A stretch of DNA of 64,000 nt from Aquamicrobium sp. (GTDB taxonomy: Bacteria; Pseudomonadota; Alphaproteobacteria; Rhizobiales; Rhizobiaceae). Made by a program: the position numbers and the translations under genes. The notes under the pieces are model-generated. The model did no database searches. It was given only the letters and a program-made list of their open reading frames with translations, and had not been told where the DNA came from. Positions 8,090 to 18,016 of this stretch are shown here, one piece after another. The stretch covers positions 124,001 to 188,000 of the forward strand of contig NZ_JAMLIE010000001.1 in assembly GCF_023954335.1 (NCBI RefSeq), in the 5' to 3' direction. How positions within the stretch are numbered: position 1 is the first letter of the stretch; each line of letters begins with the position of its first letter.

Positions 8090-9784
8090 TTGGGCTTTGA
8101 ACGGTCCGGTTCGCTTGAACTATGGGCGCTCGTCGCCGCGGCTGCGTGGCGAAAGCTGCGCGGGCGTCTGCGTCTGGGGCCGGTCTATCGCTGGCGCTTC
8201 ACCGGCCGCACGCCCGAGCGCATCCTGATCGCGCCGCCGGACCTGAGGCTCGCCGACCCGCAGATCGCCCACGAGATCTATCATTGCCGCTTCCCCTTCG
8301 CCGGCTCCCTCGTCGACACGCGTGGCGCCTCGCCCTTCGAGATCGAGGCCGCGAGCCGGCAATGGAAGGCGGCGCTGCACGGCTTCGGCTGGCTGCGCCA
8401 CATGAACGCCGCCGGCACCGACCTCGCCGCCGCCAATGCCCGGGCACTCGCCGCCGACTGGATGGCGCTCCACGGCCGCCGGATCGACGGGATCGCGTGG
8501 GATGCCGGGATCACCGCGCGCCGCATCATCGCGTGGCTCCAGCATTCCGGCATCGTGCTCCAGGGCGCGGACTATCCCTTCTACCGCGCGTTCCTGCGCG
8601 CGCTGGCGATCCAGATCCGCTATCTGCGCACGCTGGCGCCGGAGATGGCCGACGGCGAGGATCGCCTGCGCGCGCGCATCGCGCTCGCCTTCGCCGCGCT
8701 GTCGCTGCCCTCCGCGCCGGCCGCGCGGCGCAACGCGGCGCGCCAGCTTTCCGTCGAGCTCGACCGGCAGATATTGCCCGACGGCGGCCACGTCTCGCGT
8801 AACCCCGAGGCCGTGCTCGAATTGCTCGCCGACCTCCTGCCGCTGCGCCACACCTATTTCAACCAAGCCGAGCCCCCGCCCGCGGCGCTGATCGGCGCGG
8901 TCGAGCGCATGCTGCCGGCCCTGCGCTTCTTTCGCCATCAGGATGGCACGCTCGCCCGCTTCAACGGCATGGGCGCGACCAGCCATGACCGCATCGCCGC
9001 CATCCTGCACCATGACGACACCGGCGGCGCACCGCTGCTGAACGCGTCGCATTCGGGCTACCAGCGCCTGTCGATGGGCGGCGTCACCGTCATCGCCGAT
9101 ACCGGCCCACCGCCGCCGGCCGAGCTGTCGCATCAGGCGCAGGCCGGCTGCCTGTCGTTCGAGCTATCGTCCGGCCGCAGCCATTTCGTCGTCAATTGCG
9201 GCATCGACGCCTATGGCGCGGAGGATTTCCGGCCTCTGGCGCGCTCGACCGCCGCCCATTCCACCGCAACGCTCAACGACACCTCCTCGGCCCGCTTCGC
9301 GCTCTCGCACGGCTTCGGCGACCTGATCGGCACGCCGCTGATCGACGGGCCGCGCCACGTCCCCTGCCAGCGCCTCGATTCGGACGGCATCCAGGGCTTC
9401 GTCGCCCGCCATGACGGCTACGCCGCCCGCTTCGGCCTCTACCACGAGCGCGAGGTGGCGCTGTCGGCTGGCGGCGAGGTGCTGGAAGGCGTCGACCGCA
9501 TCTTCCGCAAGGGCGGCGAGGTGGCGCGCCCCGGCCGCGACCTCGCCGCCGTCCGCTTCCATCTCCATCCCGACATCACCCTTTTCGAGAACAGCCGCCA
9601 CGGGCTGGTGCTCGCCGGCCCGGACGACCAGAGGTGGGAGTTCTCCTGCGAGGAGCTGGCGCCGCAGGTCGAGGATTCGCTGTTCTTCGCCGGCATCGCC
9701 GGCCCGCGCCGCAGCCGGCAGATCGTCTTCGCCTACCACGCCTCCGAGCACCCGGAAATCCACTGGCGCTTCCTGCGCCTGTGA
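8090..9784 (+). CDS. Heparinase II/III-family protein
   Basis: A 564-residue protein of the heparinase II/III-like family, which generally comprises polysaccharide lyases. Its substrate in Rhizobiales is not established. The N-terminal ~300 residues are helical (alpha/alpha toroid type), with a typical FNGMGATSHDRI segment. The C-terminal half is beta-rich, with ASHSGYQRLSMGGVTVIAD, HSTATLNDTSSARF and RFHLHPDI typical of the family. It starts at TTG 8090, supported by GGAGG at 8076-8080. No signal peptide is obvious. Placement between rsmB and purH is common in this order, so the gene is probably vertically inherited. Confidence 0.85.
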   Translation: MGFERSGSLELWALVAAAAWRKLRGRLRLGPVYRWRFTGRTPERILIAPPDLRLADPQIAHEIYHCRFPFAGSLVDTRGASPFEIEAASRQWKAALHGFGWLRHMNAAGTDLAAANARALAADWMALHGRRIDGIAWDAGITARRIIAWLQHSGIVLQGADYPFYRAFLRALAIQIRYLRTLAPEMADGEDRLRARIALAFAALSLPSAPAARRNAARQLSVELDRQILPDGGHVSRNPEAVLELLADLLPLRHTYFNQAEPPPAALIGAVERMLPALRFFRHQDGTLARFNGMGATSHDRIAAILHHDDTGGAPLLNASHSGYQRLSMGGVTVIADTGPPPPAELSHQAQAGCLSFELSSGRSHFVVNCGIDAYGAEDFRPLARSTAAHSTATLNDTSSARFALSHGFGDLIGTPLIDGPRHVPCQRLDSDGIQGFVARHDGYAARFGLYHEREVALSAGGEVLEGVDRIFRKGGEVARPGRDLAAVRFHLHPDITLFENSRHGLVLAGPDDQRWEFSCEELAPQVEDSLFFAGIAGPRRSRQIVFAYHASEHPEIHWRFLRL

Positions 9785-9871
9785 CGGCTCGAAGGGCGTT
9801 TGCATCCGCGCCCCGCTGTGATAGGCCGCGACGATCCTTTTCCCCGCCGATCCCGCACGGAGCCCCGCGCC

Positions 9872-11488
9872 ATGGCCGTCGCCTCGAAGAACATTCCCGC
9901 CCCCGATCTCGTCAAGGCGCGCCGCGCGCTCCTGTCCGTCTCCGACAAGACCGGACTGATCGAGCTCGCCCGCGCGCTCAGCGGAGCCGGCATCGAGCTG
10001 ATCTCGACCGGCGGCACGGCGAAGGCCATCGCCGCCGAGGGCATCGCGGTGAAGGACGTCTCCGACATCACCGGCTTTCCAGAGATCATGGACGGCCGCG
10101 TCAAGACGCTGCACCCGTCCGTCCATGGCGGCCTGCTCGCCATACGCGACGATTTCGAGCATGTGCAGGCGATGGAGGCGCACAATATCGGCGCCATCGA
10201 CATCGCCGTCATCAACCTCTACCCGTTCGAGGAGGTGCGCGCAGCCGGCGGCGACTATGCTTCCGTGGTCGAGAACATCGACATCGGCGGCCCGGCTATG
10301 GTGCGCGCCTCGGCCAAGAACCACGCCTATGTGGCGATCGTCACCGACCCGGCCGACTACGGCCGCCTGATCGAGACGCTGGCTGAGAACGGTGGCGCGA
10401 CGCCCTACCGCTTCCGGCAGGAGCTGGCGGCCAAGGCCTATGCCCGCACCGCCGCCTACGACGCGGCGATCTCGGGCTGGTTCGCGGACGCCCTTTCCAT
10501 CGGGGACCCCGCATGGCGCGCCTTCGGCGGCCGGCTGGAGACGGTGATGCGCTATGGCGAGAACCCGCACCAGAAGGCGGGCTTCTACGTCAATGGCGAC
10601 AGGAGGCCCGGCGTCGCCAGCGCCCGCCAGCTCCAGGGCAAGCAGCTCTCCTACAACAACGTCAACGACACCGACGCCGCCTTCGAGCTGGTCGCCGAGT
10701 TCGACCCCGCCCGCACCGCGGCGGTCGCCATCATCAAGCACGCCAACCCGTGCGGCGTCGCAGAAGGCGCGAACCTGAAGGACGCCTACCTCGCCGCGCT
10801 GGCCTGCGACCCGGTCTCGGCCTTCGGCGGCATCGTCGCGCTGAACCGCCTGCTCGACGCGGAAGCCGCCGAGGAGATCGTCAAAACCTTCACCGAGGTC
10901 ATCATCGCGCCCGAGGCCTCGCCGGAAGCGGCGGCCATCGTGGCGGCGAAGAAAAATTTGCGCCTCCTCGTCACCGGCGGCCTGCCCGACCCGCGCGCCG
11001 CCGGCATGACGGTCAGGTCGGTCGCCGGCGGCCTCCTCGTCCAGAGCAGGGATAACGCCGTGGTCGACGATCTCGAGCTGAAAACGGTGACGAAGCGCGC
11101 GCCGACGGACGCCGAGATGGCGGACCTCGCCTTCGCCTTCCGCGTCGCCAAGCATGTCAAGTCGAACGCCATCGTCTATGCCAAGGACCGCGCCACGGTC
11201 GGCATCGGCGCCGGCCAGATGAGCCGGGTCGATTCCTCGCGCATCGCCGCGCGCAAGGCGCTCGACGCCGCCGAGGCGGCCGGGCTCACGGAGCCGCTGA
11301 CGAAGGGCTCGGTCGTCGCCTCCGACGCCTTCTTCCCCTTCGCCGACGGGCTGCTCGCCGCGGTCGAGGCCGGCGCGACGGCGGTGATCCAGCCGGGTGG
11401 CTCGATGCGCGACGACGAGGTGATCGCCGCCGCCGACGAGAACGGCATCGCCATGGTCTTCACCGGCACCCGCCACTTCCGCCACTGA
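9872..11488 (+). CDS. purH: Bifunctional AICAR formyltransferase/IMP cyclohydrolase
   Basis: A 538-residue enzyme for the last two steps of IMP synthesis: formylation of AICAR, then ring closure. The N-terminal MGS-like cyclohydrolase domain shows LLSVSDKTG, ISTGGTAKAI and GRVKTLHPSVHGG. The C-terminal transformylase domain shows IIKHANPCGVA (active-site Lys/His), SNAIVYAKD, SDAFFPFADG and the closing GTRHFRH. The length matches the family. ATG 9872 is chosen; a longer frame from 9800 adds residues without similarity. Confidence 0.97.
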   Translation: MAVASKNIPAPDLVKARRALLSVSDKTGLIELARALSGAGIELISTGGTAKAIAAEGIAVKDVSDITGFPEIMDGRVKTLHPSVHGGLLAIRDDFEHVQAMEAHNIGAIDIAVINLYPFEEVRAAGGDYASVVENIDIGGPAMVRASAKNHAYVAIVTDPADYGRLIETLAENGGATPYRFRQELAAKAYARTAAYDAAISGWFADALSIGDPAWRAFGGRLETVMRYGENPHQKAGFYVNGDRRPGVASARQLQGKQLSYNNVNDTDAAFELVAEFDPARTAAVAIIKHANPCGVAEGANLKDAYLAALACDPVSAFGGIVALNRLLDAEAAEEIVKTFTEVIIAPEASPEAAAIVAAKKNLRLLVTGGLPDPRAAGMTVRSVAGGLLVQSRDNAVVDDLELKTVTKRAPTDAEMADLAFAFRVAKHVKSNAIVYAKDRATVGIGAGQMSRVDSSRIAARKALDAAEAAGLTEPLTKGSVVASDAFFPFADGLLAAVEAGATAVIQPGGSMRDDEVIAAADENGIAMVFTGTRHFRH

Positions 11489-11502
11489 GCGGGCGGCGCG
11501 GA

Positions 11503-11635
11503 CCCCTCACCGACGCGCTGCGCGCGCCACCTCTCCCCAGAGGGGAGAGGAATACCCAAGCTGGATAGGCTCCAACATCGCGGCAGCGTTTCCTCTCCCC
11601 TTTGGGGAGAGGTGGCCCGAAGGGCCGGTGAGGGG
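11503..11635. repeat. Palindromic intergenic element, copy 1
   Basis: A 133-bp element with 10-bp ends in inverted orientation, CCCCTCACCG (11503-11512) and CGGTGAGGGG (11626-11635). Inside are two 9-bp hairpins: CCTCTCCCC/GGGGAGAGG at 11530-11550 and at 11592-11612. GGCCC-GAA-GGGCC follows at 11614-11626. A second copy lies at 29592-29723. The design resembles the mobile palindromic repeats frequent in Rhizobiales. It lies between the convergent purH and the MFS gene and may also act as terminator for both. Confidence 0.85.
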
Positions 11636-11659
11636 CGCGAGCGCAACGAGCGATGACCC

Positions 11660-13099
11660 TCAGCCCGCCGCCGCCTCCGTCGCGTAGTAGCGCGTCTTCA
11701 CCAGCGGCAGCAGCACCAGCCCGATCACGAACAGGACGATGATCGGCGTCACGCCGAGCCGCTGTGCTTCCTGCGTCGTGAAGCCGAAGACTTCCGAGGC
11801 GAAGAAGGCGGTGGCGAAGGCGATGGCGAGCGGGCCGATGAAGGTCGTCGCCTTGCCCGACAGCGCGTAGAGCCCGAACGCTTCCGTCACCCGGTCGCGC
11901 TCGACCTGATCGACCAGCAGCGTGCGCGAGGCGGCCTGGATCGAGCCGCCGGCCGAGCCGATCAGCGCGCCGGCCGTGTAGAACACGATGTCTGGCAGGC
12001 TGCTCGCCCCGGCCTCCGCCGCCACGGTCACGAACAGCACCTGCGTCTGGGTCATCGAGATGACGAGCACGCAGCACAGGATGAGGATCAGGATCGACCA
12101 CGTCACCACGACCTTGGGGCCGTAGCGCTGGTCGGCGCGGCCGCCGATCCACGCGCCGAGCGCGCCGGTGATGTTGGCGAGGATGCCGAAAATGCCGATC
12201 TGGATGATCGACCAGCCGAGCACGCCCGCCGCGTAGATGCCGCCGAAGGCATAGAGCGCGTTGAGCGCGTCGCGGTAGAACATCGACGACATCAGGAAGC
12301 CGAAATAGCTCTTCTCGCCCGGCAGGCGACGCAGCGTGGCGACGAGGTTGTCGAGCCCGCGCCGGATCGCGCCCGCGCGCGCCGCCTTGCGCGGGATGTC
12401 CGGCGTGAACAGGAACATTGGCAGCGCGAAGATCACGTACCACAGCGCGGTCAGCGGCCCCGAGGCGCGGTCGCCTTCGCGTGATAGTGGGTCGAGGCCG
12501 AAGATCGGCTCGAAGCCGAGCATGGTGCGCCCGCTCTCCGGCGAGGCCGACATGAAGCCGAGCACCAGCACCAGCGAGATCAGCCCACCGACATAGCCCA
12601 GGCCCCAGGCCGAGCCGGAAAGCCGGCCGAGTTCGGAGCGGGGCACGAGGTCGGGCATCATCGCGTTGTTGAAGACGGCGGCGAACTCCATGCCGAACAC
12701 GGCGAGCGCGATGGCGATCAGCACGAAGGTCAGGTCGCCCATGCCGGGCGTGGCGTACCACAGCATCCAGCAGCCGATGACGCCGATGATCGAGAACACG
12801 AACACCCACGGCTTGCGCGGGCCGGACGCGTCGGCGATGGCGCCCAGCACCGGCGAGGACAGCGCGATCAGCAGCCCGCCTATGCCGGTGGCGTAGCCCC
12901 ACAGCTCCTGCCCGCGCGCCGCGTCCGGCGCGACGGCGGCAGCGAAATAGGGCGCGAAGACGAAGGTGATGACGAGCGTGTGGAACGGCTGCTGCGCCCA
13001 GTCGAACAGCATCCAGCCCCAGATGCCGCGCCGGGCAACCGGCCGCGCGGCCGGATCGGGGTCCGGCCGGGAAGCCGGACCATGTTTCTCGTCGTCCAT
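11660..13099 (-). CDS. MFS transporter, UMF1 / Atg22-like family
   Basis: A 479-residue membrane protein with about 12 hydrophobic segments. The opening WGWMLFDWAQQPFHTLVITF and the following FVFAPYFAAAV are the signature of the UMF1 (Atg22-like) branch of the major facilitator superfamily. Eukaryotic Atg22 exports amino acids from the vacuole; bacterial members have no firm substrate. A central loop near LSREGDRASG separates the two halves. It ends on the far side of the intergenic repeat from purH, and its start lies 40 bases after the end of the upstream NAD-GDH gene, so it may be co-transcribed with it. Confidence 0.85.
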   Translation of the reverse strand: MDDEKHGPASRPDPDPAARPVARRGIWGWMLFDWAQQPFHTLVITFVFAPYFAAAVAPDAARGQELWGYATGIGGLLIALSSPVLGAIADASGPRKPWVFVFSIIGVIGCWMLWYATPGMGDLTFVLIAIALAVFGMEFAAVFNNAMMPDLVPRSELGRLSGSAWGLGYVGGLISLVLVLGFMSASPESGRTMLGFEPIFGLDPLSREGDRASGPLTALWYVIFALPMFLFTPDIPRKAARAGAIRRGLDNLVATLRRLPGEKSYFGFLMSSMFYRDALNALYAFGGIYAAGVLGWSIIQIGIFGILANITGALGAWIGGRADQRYGPKVVVTWSILILILCCVLVISMTQTQVLFVTVAAEAGASSLPDIVFYTAGALIGSAGGSIQAASRTLLVDQVERDRVTEAFGLYALSGKATTFIGPLAIAFATAFFASEVFGFTTQEAQRLGVTPIIVLFVIGLVLLPLVKTRYYATEAAAG

Positions 13100-13139
13100 C
13101 GCCTGCGGCCTCCCCTTCTGTCGTGAAATTCCCGTCCCG

Positions 13140-16100
13140 TCAGCCGAGGTCGGCCATCAGCCCGGCGGCGACCGTCAGGCGCGAGACGGTGAGCTCGCCG
13201 CCCTCGGTCAGCGCCTGAAGCCGCTCGCGCGTGCGCGCGACCCGCGCCCCGCCCGCCTCCAGCCATGCCGCGACGGGATCGGCCGCCTCGCCATGGCCGG
13301 CGAGTGCCGCCACCGCGATGCCGCGCCGCGCCGCGCCGATGGTTTCCAGCGCCCGCGCCAGCGCCAGCCCGTCGTAGTAGTCGGCCGTGGAGATGGCGCG
13401 CGCCGCCTCGTTGATGCGCGCGACGCGGAAAGCGTCGCTGACCGCGAAGAATGCCCGCGCTGCCTTGACGAGGTCCCCGCCCGTCTCTGCGGCGATGCGC
13501 ATCATGTCGGGGATCGATTCCGTCACCCACAGGAAGGAGACCTTGCGCGCCAGCGCCTCCGGCGCGCCCGCCTTGAACAGCTCGTGCGTCCGCTCCTCCA
13601 GCCGGCCGGAAACGAAGGCGTACAGCATCGGCTCCAGTCGGCCTTCCAGCGCCTTTCGCGCCTCGCGCAGCGCGGCGATGCGCCGGCCGAGCGGGGCTGT
13701 GCCGTCGTCGTTCTTCAGCAGCCACGCGGTCGCCGCATGCACCAGCCGCCCGACCGACTGGTAGAGTTCGAGCTGGATGTCGCCGTCGATCCGCGTGTCG
13801 AGCGCGTCGATCTCTCCATAGAGCGCCGGCAGGTCGAACCCGTCGCGCACCACGGCGTAGGCCGCCACCGCCTCGGCCGCCGAATGGCCCGTCAGGTCCT
13901 GCATGCGGGCGATGAAGGACGGCCCGCCGCGATTGACCGCATCGTTGGCGAGCTGGGTGGCGACGATCTCGCGCCTCAGGCGATGGCCCCTGATCTCGGC
14001 GGCGTATTTCTTCGCCATCTTCGCCGGGAAATAGGCAAAGAGGTCGGCCTCGAAATAGGGATCGTCGGTCAGCGGCGCCGCGACGATGTCGTCGAACAGC
14101 GTCAGCTTGGCATAGGCGAGCAGCACGCCGAGCTCGGGCCGCGTCAGCGGCTCGCCGCGCGCCTGGCGCTCGGCGACCGCCGCGCTTCCCGGCAGCGCCT
14201 CGACCGCGCGGTCGAGCAGGCCCCGGCCTTCGAGCGCCTGCATGAACCGCTCCTGATGGGCGAGGTCGGCAAGGCCGCGCCGGCGGGCGAGCGACAGCGC
14301 CAGCGTCTGCTCGTAGTTGTTGGCGAGCACCAGCGCCGCCACCTCGTCGGTCATCTCGGCGAGCAGCCGGTTGCGCGCCGGGCGGGTCAGCCGGCCCGCG
14401 CGCATCGCCGCCGCCAGCGCGATCTTGATGTTGACCTCGAGGTCGGAGGAGTTGACGCCGCCCGAATTGTCGATGGCGTCGGAATTGCCGCGCCCGCCGG
14501 CAAGGCCGTATTCGATGCGGGCGCGCTGGGTCATGCCGAGATTGGCCCCCTCGCCCACCACCCTGGCGCGGATCTCCGACCCGGTGATGCGGATGGCGTC
14601 GTTGGCGCGGTCGCCGGCGTCGGCGTTGCTCTCGTTCGAGCCGCGCACATAGGTGCCGATGCCGCCGAACCACAGGAGGTCGACCGGCGCCTTGAGGATG
14701 GTGTTCATGATCTCGGCCGGCGAGGCCGTGGTCTTGTTGAGCCCGATGGCCTCGGCCGCCTGCGGCGTCAGCGTCACCGACTTTGCCGCGCGCGAGATCA
14801 CCATCCCGCCCTCGGACAGCTTCGCCCGGTCGTAGTCCTGCCAGGAGAGCTGGGGGTTCTCGAACAGCCGCTTGCGCTCCTCGAAGGACGCGGCCGCGTC
14901 CGGCGCGGGATCGATGAAGATGTCGCGATGGTCGAAGGCGGCGATCAGCCGGGTGCAGGGCGAGCGCAGCATGCCGTTGCCGAACACGTCGCCCGACATG
15001 TCGCCGACGCCCACGGCGGTGAACGGCTCGCTCTGGATGTCGCGGTTCAGCTCGCGGAAGTGGCGCTTGACCGCCTCCCACGCCCCCCGCGCCGTGATGC
15101 CCATCTTCTTGTGGTCGTAGCCGGCCGAACCGCCCGAAGCGAAAGCGTCGTCGAGCCAGAAGCCGTGGCCCTGGCTGATCCCGTTCGCCGTGTCGGAGAA
15201 GGTGGCCGTGCCCTTGTCGGCGGCGACGACGAAATAGGGGTCGTCGCCGTCGTGACGCGTGACGCCCTCCGGCGTCGTCAACGCGTCGCCGTCGATATTG
15301 TCGGTGACCGAAAGCAGGCTGGAGATGAAGTTGACATAGGCCGCGCGCCCGGCGGCGAACACCTCGGCGCGGCCGCCGCCGGCGGGAAGCAGCCGCGGAT
15401 AGAAGCCGCCCTTGGCCCCCACCGGCACGATGACCGCGTTCTTGACCTGCTGCGCCTTGACGAGGCCGAGCACTTCGGTGCGGTAGTCCTGCGCCCGGTC
15501 CGACCAGCGCAGGCCGCCACGTGCCACCGGGCCGTAGCGCAGGTGGACGCCCTCGACCTCCGGCCCGTAGACGAATATCTCGCGCCACGGCTTCGGGTCG
15601 GGCAGGCCGGTGACGGCGCGCGAATCGAGCTTGATCGCCAGCGAGCGCGGCCCTTCCGTCTCCGGTGCGTAATAGTTGGTGCGCAGGCTCGATTCGATCA
15701 GGTTGCGGTAGCGGCGCAGGATGGTGTCATCGTCGAGGCTCGGCACTTCTTCCAGCGCGTCGCCGATCGCGGCGTTGAGATGCCTGGCCGTAACCGCGCG
15801 GTCCTCGCCGAAGGCCGGGTCGAACCGGGCTTCGAACAGCGAGAACAGGGCGCGGGCGATATCGGGATAGCGGTTCAGCGCCGCGGCGATGAAATCCTGG
15901 CTCTGCGGAATGCCGGCCTGCTGGAGATAGCGGCCATAGGCGCGCAGCAGCTGGATCTCGCGGGCGTGGAAGCCGGCGCTGCGCACCAGCGCCGCATAGG
16001 CGTCGTTGTCGGTCTCGCCGCGCCAGATCGACAGGAACACCTCTTCGAGTAGCGCGCCGCCGTCGCCGAGGTCGATGGGCCGGCCGGCCTCGCCCGCCAG

Positions 16101-17906
16101 CTCCATGTCGTGGATGAAGACGGGCGCGGCATCCTCCTCGCCGGGGATCTCGAACGTGCGCTCGCTGATGACGCGAAAGCCCATGTTCTCCAGCAGCGGC
16201 ACCCGCCGCGACAGGCCGACCGGCTCGCCGTGATGGTAGATCTTCAGCGACGCGTGGTCGTCGCCCTCGCCCGCGGCGCGGTAGAAGTCGATGGCGATGG
16301 GATTGTCGGCCGACAGCGCCGCCACCTGCCGCGCGTCCTCGAGAGCGGTTTCCGGCGCGAAGGAGTTGCGATAGCTCCGCGGCAGCCGGTTGGCGAGCGC
16401 GACCAGCGCGCTTTCCGCGCCGGAATCGGCGGCAACCTCGGTGAGCGCGTCCTCCCATGTCCGCACGATGGCGCGGATGCCGGCCTCCAGCGCGCCCGGC
16501 TCCACCTTCGGCGTCCGCCCGCCGGAGCGGCCGATGATGAAGTGGACGCGCGCCAGCCCGCCCTCGGGGAAGCTCGGATAGTAAGCCGACAAACGACCGT
16601 CGAACGCCGTCTTCAGAAAGGCGCCGATGCGCTCGCGCACGATGGAATCGTAGCGGTCGCGCGGCACGAAGACGAGGACCGAGACGAAGCGGTCGAATTG
16701 GTCCACCCGGAACAGGACGCGCACCCGAGGCCGCTCGCCCAGGGCCAGGATCGCCTCGGCATGCTTGCGCAGGGTCGGCACGCTGATCTGGAAGAGCTCG
16801 TCGCGCGGGTAGGATTCCAGCACGTTGATCAGCGCCTTGCCCGAATGGTCGCCGGCGTCGAAGCCCGACTTCGCGATCACCGCGCCCGCCTTCGAGCGCA
16901 GATAGGGGATGTCCATCACCGAGCTGGTATAGGCGGTGGAGGTGAAGAGGCCCACGACGCGCAATTCGCCCGCGAGCTTGCCCTTGGCATCGAACACCTT
17001 GATCCCGACATAATCGAGATAGGCGCGGCGATGCACCACCGACTTGGCGTTGGCCTTGGTAACGATCAGCGGCTCCGGCCCGTGCAGGAAAGCGCGGATC
17101 TCGGGCGTCGTGGTCACCGCCTCCGCCCCGCGCCGCAGCACCAGCACGCCCGGATCGGCGAGGATGCCGAGGCCCGCCTTCTTCGACACTTCGAGCACGC
17201 CGGTCTTCTCGCCGCCGACATATTTGAACTCGCGCATGCCGAGGAAGGTGAAATTGTCGTCGCGCAGCCATTCGAGGAAGGCGATGCCCTCGGCGACCTC
17301 GGCCCGGTCGAGCGGCACGGAGGCATAGCGGAAATCGTGGATCGCCTGGTCGATGCGCGCCAGCATCGGCTTCCAGTCGGTCACGGCGGCGCGGACCTGG
17401 CCGAGGATGTAGGCGAGCCGCGCCTTCAGCGCCGTCGCGGCCTCCTCGCCGAGCCGCGCGACATGGACGTGGATCACGCTGACGCGCTCGGCAGCGGCCG
17501 GGTCGGCCTTGCCGGGCAGCGCCTCGCCGGCGAACGCGGCCGCGCCGCCTTTTCCGCGCGAGACGAGCACTACCGGATGCAGCACCAGCAGCGGCTCGCC
17601 GGCGCTGTCGGCGATCTCGCCCAGGAGCGAATCGAACAGGAACGGCATGTTATCGTTGACGATGGTGATGGCGCTGACCTGGCGGCCGCCGTGCCGCAGC
17701 GCCGGGTCGTTCTCGATGGCGATCACGCTCTCGCCGCGCCGGTGCCGCGACAGCGCGGCCTCGGCCAGCCCCGCCGCATGCGAGAACACCGCCTCGTCAT
17801 AGGCGGCGACGTCCTCGGCCGGAGCGCGCAACCGCAAAAGTTCCTCGAGCTTCGCCGCCTTCGGCGCGTGTTTTTCGGCTTTCGCGGCTTTTCTTGCCCC
17901 TGGCAT
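13140..17906 (-). CDS. gdhB: NAD-specific glutamate dehydrogenase, large (180-kDa) type
   Basis: A 1588-residue protein of the large bacterial NAD-GDH family, which deaminates glutamate to 2-oxoglutarate and ammonia, mainly in catabolism. The ~700-residue N-terminal regulatory part (ACT-like repeats) contains VSAITIVNDNMPFLFDS and FLGMREFKY. The catalytic core shows RYGPVARGGLRWSDR, VPVGAKGGF, VGDMSGDVFGNGML and NTYVRGSNESNAD-type segments typical of GDH. The C-terminal ~500 residues are the helical domain of the family. Length is normal (about 1600). The 3-kb plus-strand open frame over it is a shadow. Glutamate-linked context: the 5-oxoprolinase at 49.9 kb would feed glutamate to it, though the two are not physically linked. 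Confidence 0.96.
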   Translation of the reverse strand: MPGARKAAKAEKHAPKAAKLEELLRLRAPAEDVAAYDEAVFSHAAGLAEAALSRHRRGESVIAIENDPALRHGGRQVSAITIVNDNMPFLFDSLLGEIADSAGEPLLVLHPVVLVSRGKGGAAAFAGEALPGKADPAAAERVSVIHVHVARLGEEAATALKARLAYILGQVRAAVTDWKPMLARIDQAIHDFRYASVPLDRAEVAEGIAFLEWLRDDNFTFLGMREFKYVGGEKTGVLEVSKKAGLGILADPGVLVLRRGAEAVTTTPEIRAFLHGPEPLIVTKANAKSVVHRRAYLDYVGIKVFDAKGKLAGELRVVGLFTSTAYTSSVMDIPYLRSKAGAVIAKSGFDAGDHSGKALINVLESYPRDELFQISVPTLRKHAEAILALGERPRVRVLFRVDQFDRFVSVLVFVPRDRYDSIVRERIGAFLKTAFDGRLSAYYPSFPEGGLARVHFIIGRSGGRTPKVEPGALEAGIRAIVRTWEDALTEVAADSGAESALVALANRLPRSYRNSFAPETALEDARQVAALSADNPIAIDFYRAAGEGDDHASLKIYHHGEPVGLSRRVPLLENMGFRVISERTFEIPGEEDAAPVFIHDMELAGEAGRPIDLGDGGALLEEVFLSIWRGETDNDAYAALVRSAGFHAREIQLLRAYGRYLQQAGIPQSQDFIAAALNRYPDIARALFSLFEARFDPAFGEDRAVTARHLNAAIGDALEEVPSLDDDTILRRYRNLIESSLRTNYYAPETEGPRSLAIKLDSRAVTGLPDPKPWREIFVYGPEVEGVHLRYGPVARGGLRWSDRAQDYRTEVLGLVKAQQVKNAVIVPVGAKGGFYPRLLPAGGGRAEVFAAGRAAYVNFISSLLSVTDNIDGDALTTPEGVTRHDGDDPYFVVAADKGTATFSDTANGISQGHGFWLDDAFASGGSAGYDHKKMGITARGAWEAVKRHFRELNRDIQSEPFTAVGVGDMSGDVFGNGMLRSPCTRLIAAFDHRDIFIDPAPDAAASFEERKRLFENPQLSWQDYDRAKLSEGGMVISRAAKSVTLTPQAAEAIGLNKTTASPAEIMNTILKAPVDLLWFGGIGTYVRGSNESNADAGDRANDAIRITGSEIRARVVGEGANLGMTQRARIEYGLAGGRGNSDAIDNSGGVNSSDLEVNIKIALAAAMRAGRLTRPARNRLLAEMTDEVAALVLANNYEQTLALSLARRRGLADLAHQERFMQALEGRGLLDRAVEALPGSAAVAERQARGEPLTRPELGVLLAYAKLTLFDDIVAAPLTDDPYFEADLFAYFPAKMAKKYAAEIRGHRLRREIVATQLANDAVNRGGPSFIARMQDLTGHSAAEAVAAYAVVRDGFDLPALYGEIDALDTRIDGDIQLELYQSVGRLVHAATAWLLKNDDGTAPLGRRIAALREARKALEGRLEPMLYAFVSGRLEERTHELFKAGAPEALARKVSFLWVTESIPDMMRIAAETGGDLVKAARAFFAVSDAFRVARINEAARAISTADYYDGLALARALETIGAARRGIAVAALAGHGEAADPVAAWLEAGGARVARTRERLQALTEGGELTVSRLTVAAGLMADLG

Positions 17907-18016
17907 GGCGATTCCTGTCCCGTCCGTCGTTATTTGCCTTTATCGTACCAGACAAAAGGCGTTTGGCGAGCGCCCGCGCGCACTGTGCCAACAAACAATG
18001 ACAGGGAGATAATGCC

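Noticed and set aside
12966..16052. 1028-codon open frame on the plus strand
   Set aside because: It lies antisense to the NAD-GDH gene; its product is rich in R, H, D, V and G with no motif, as expected from high-GC shadow frames.
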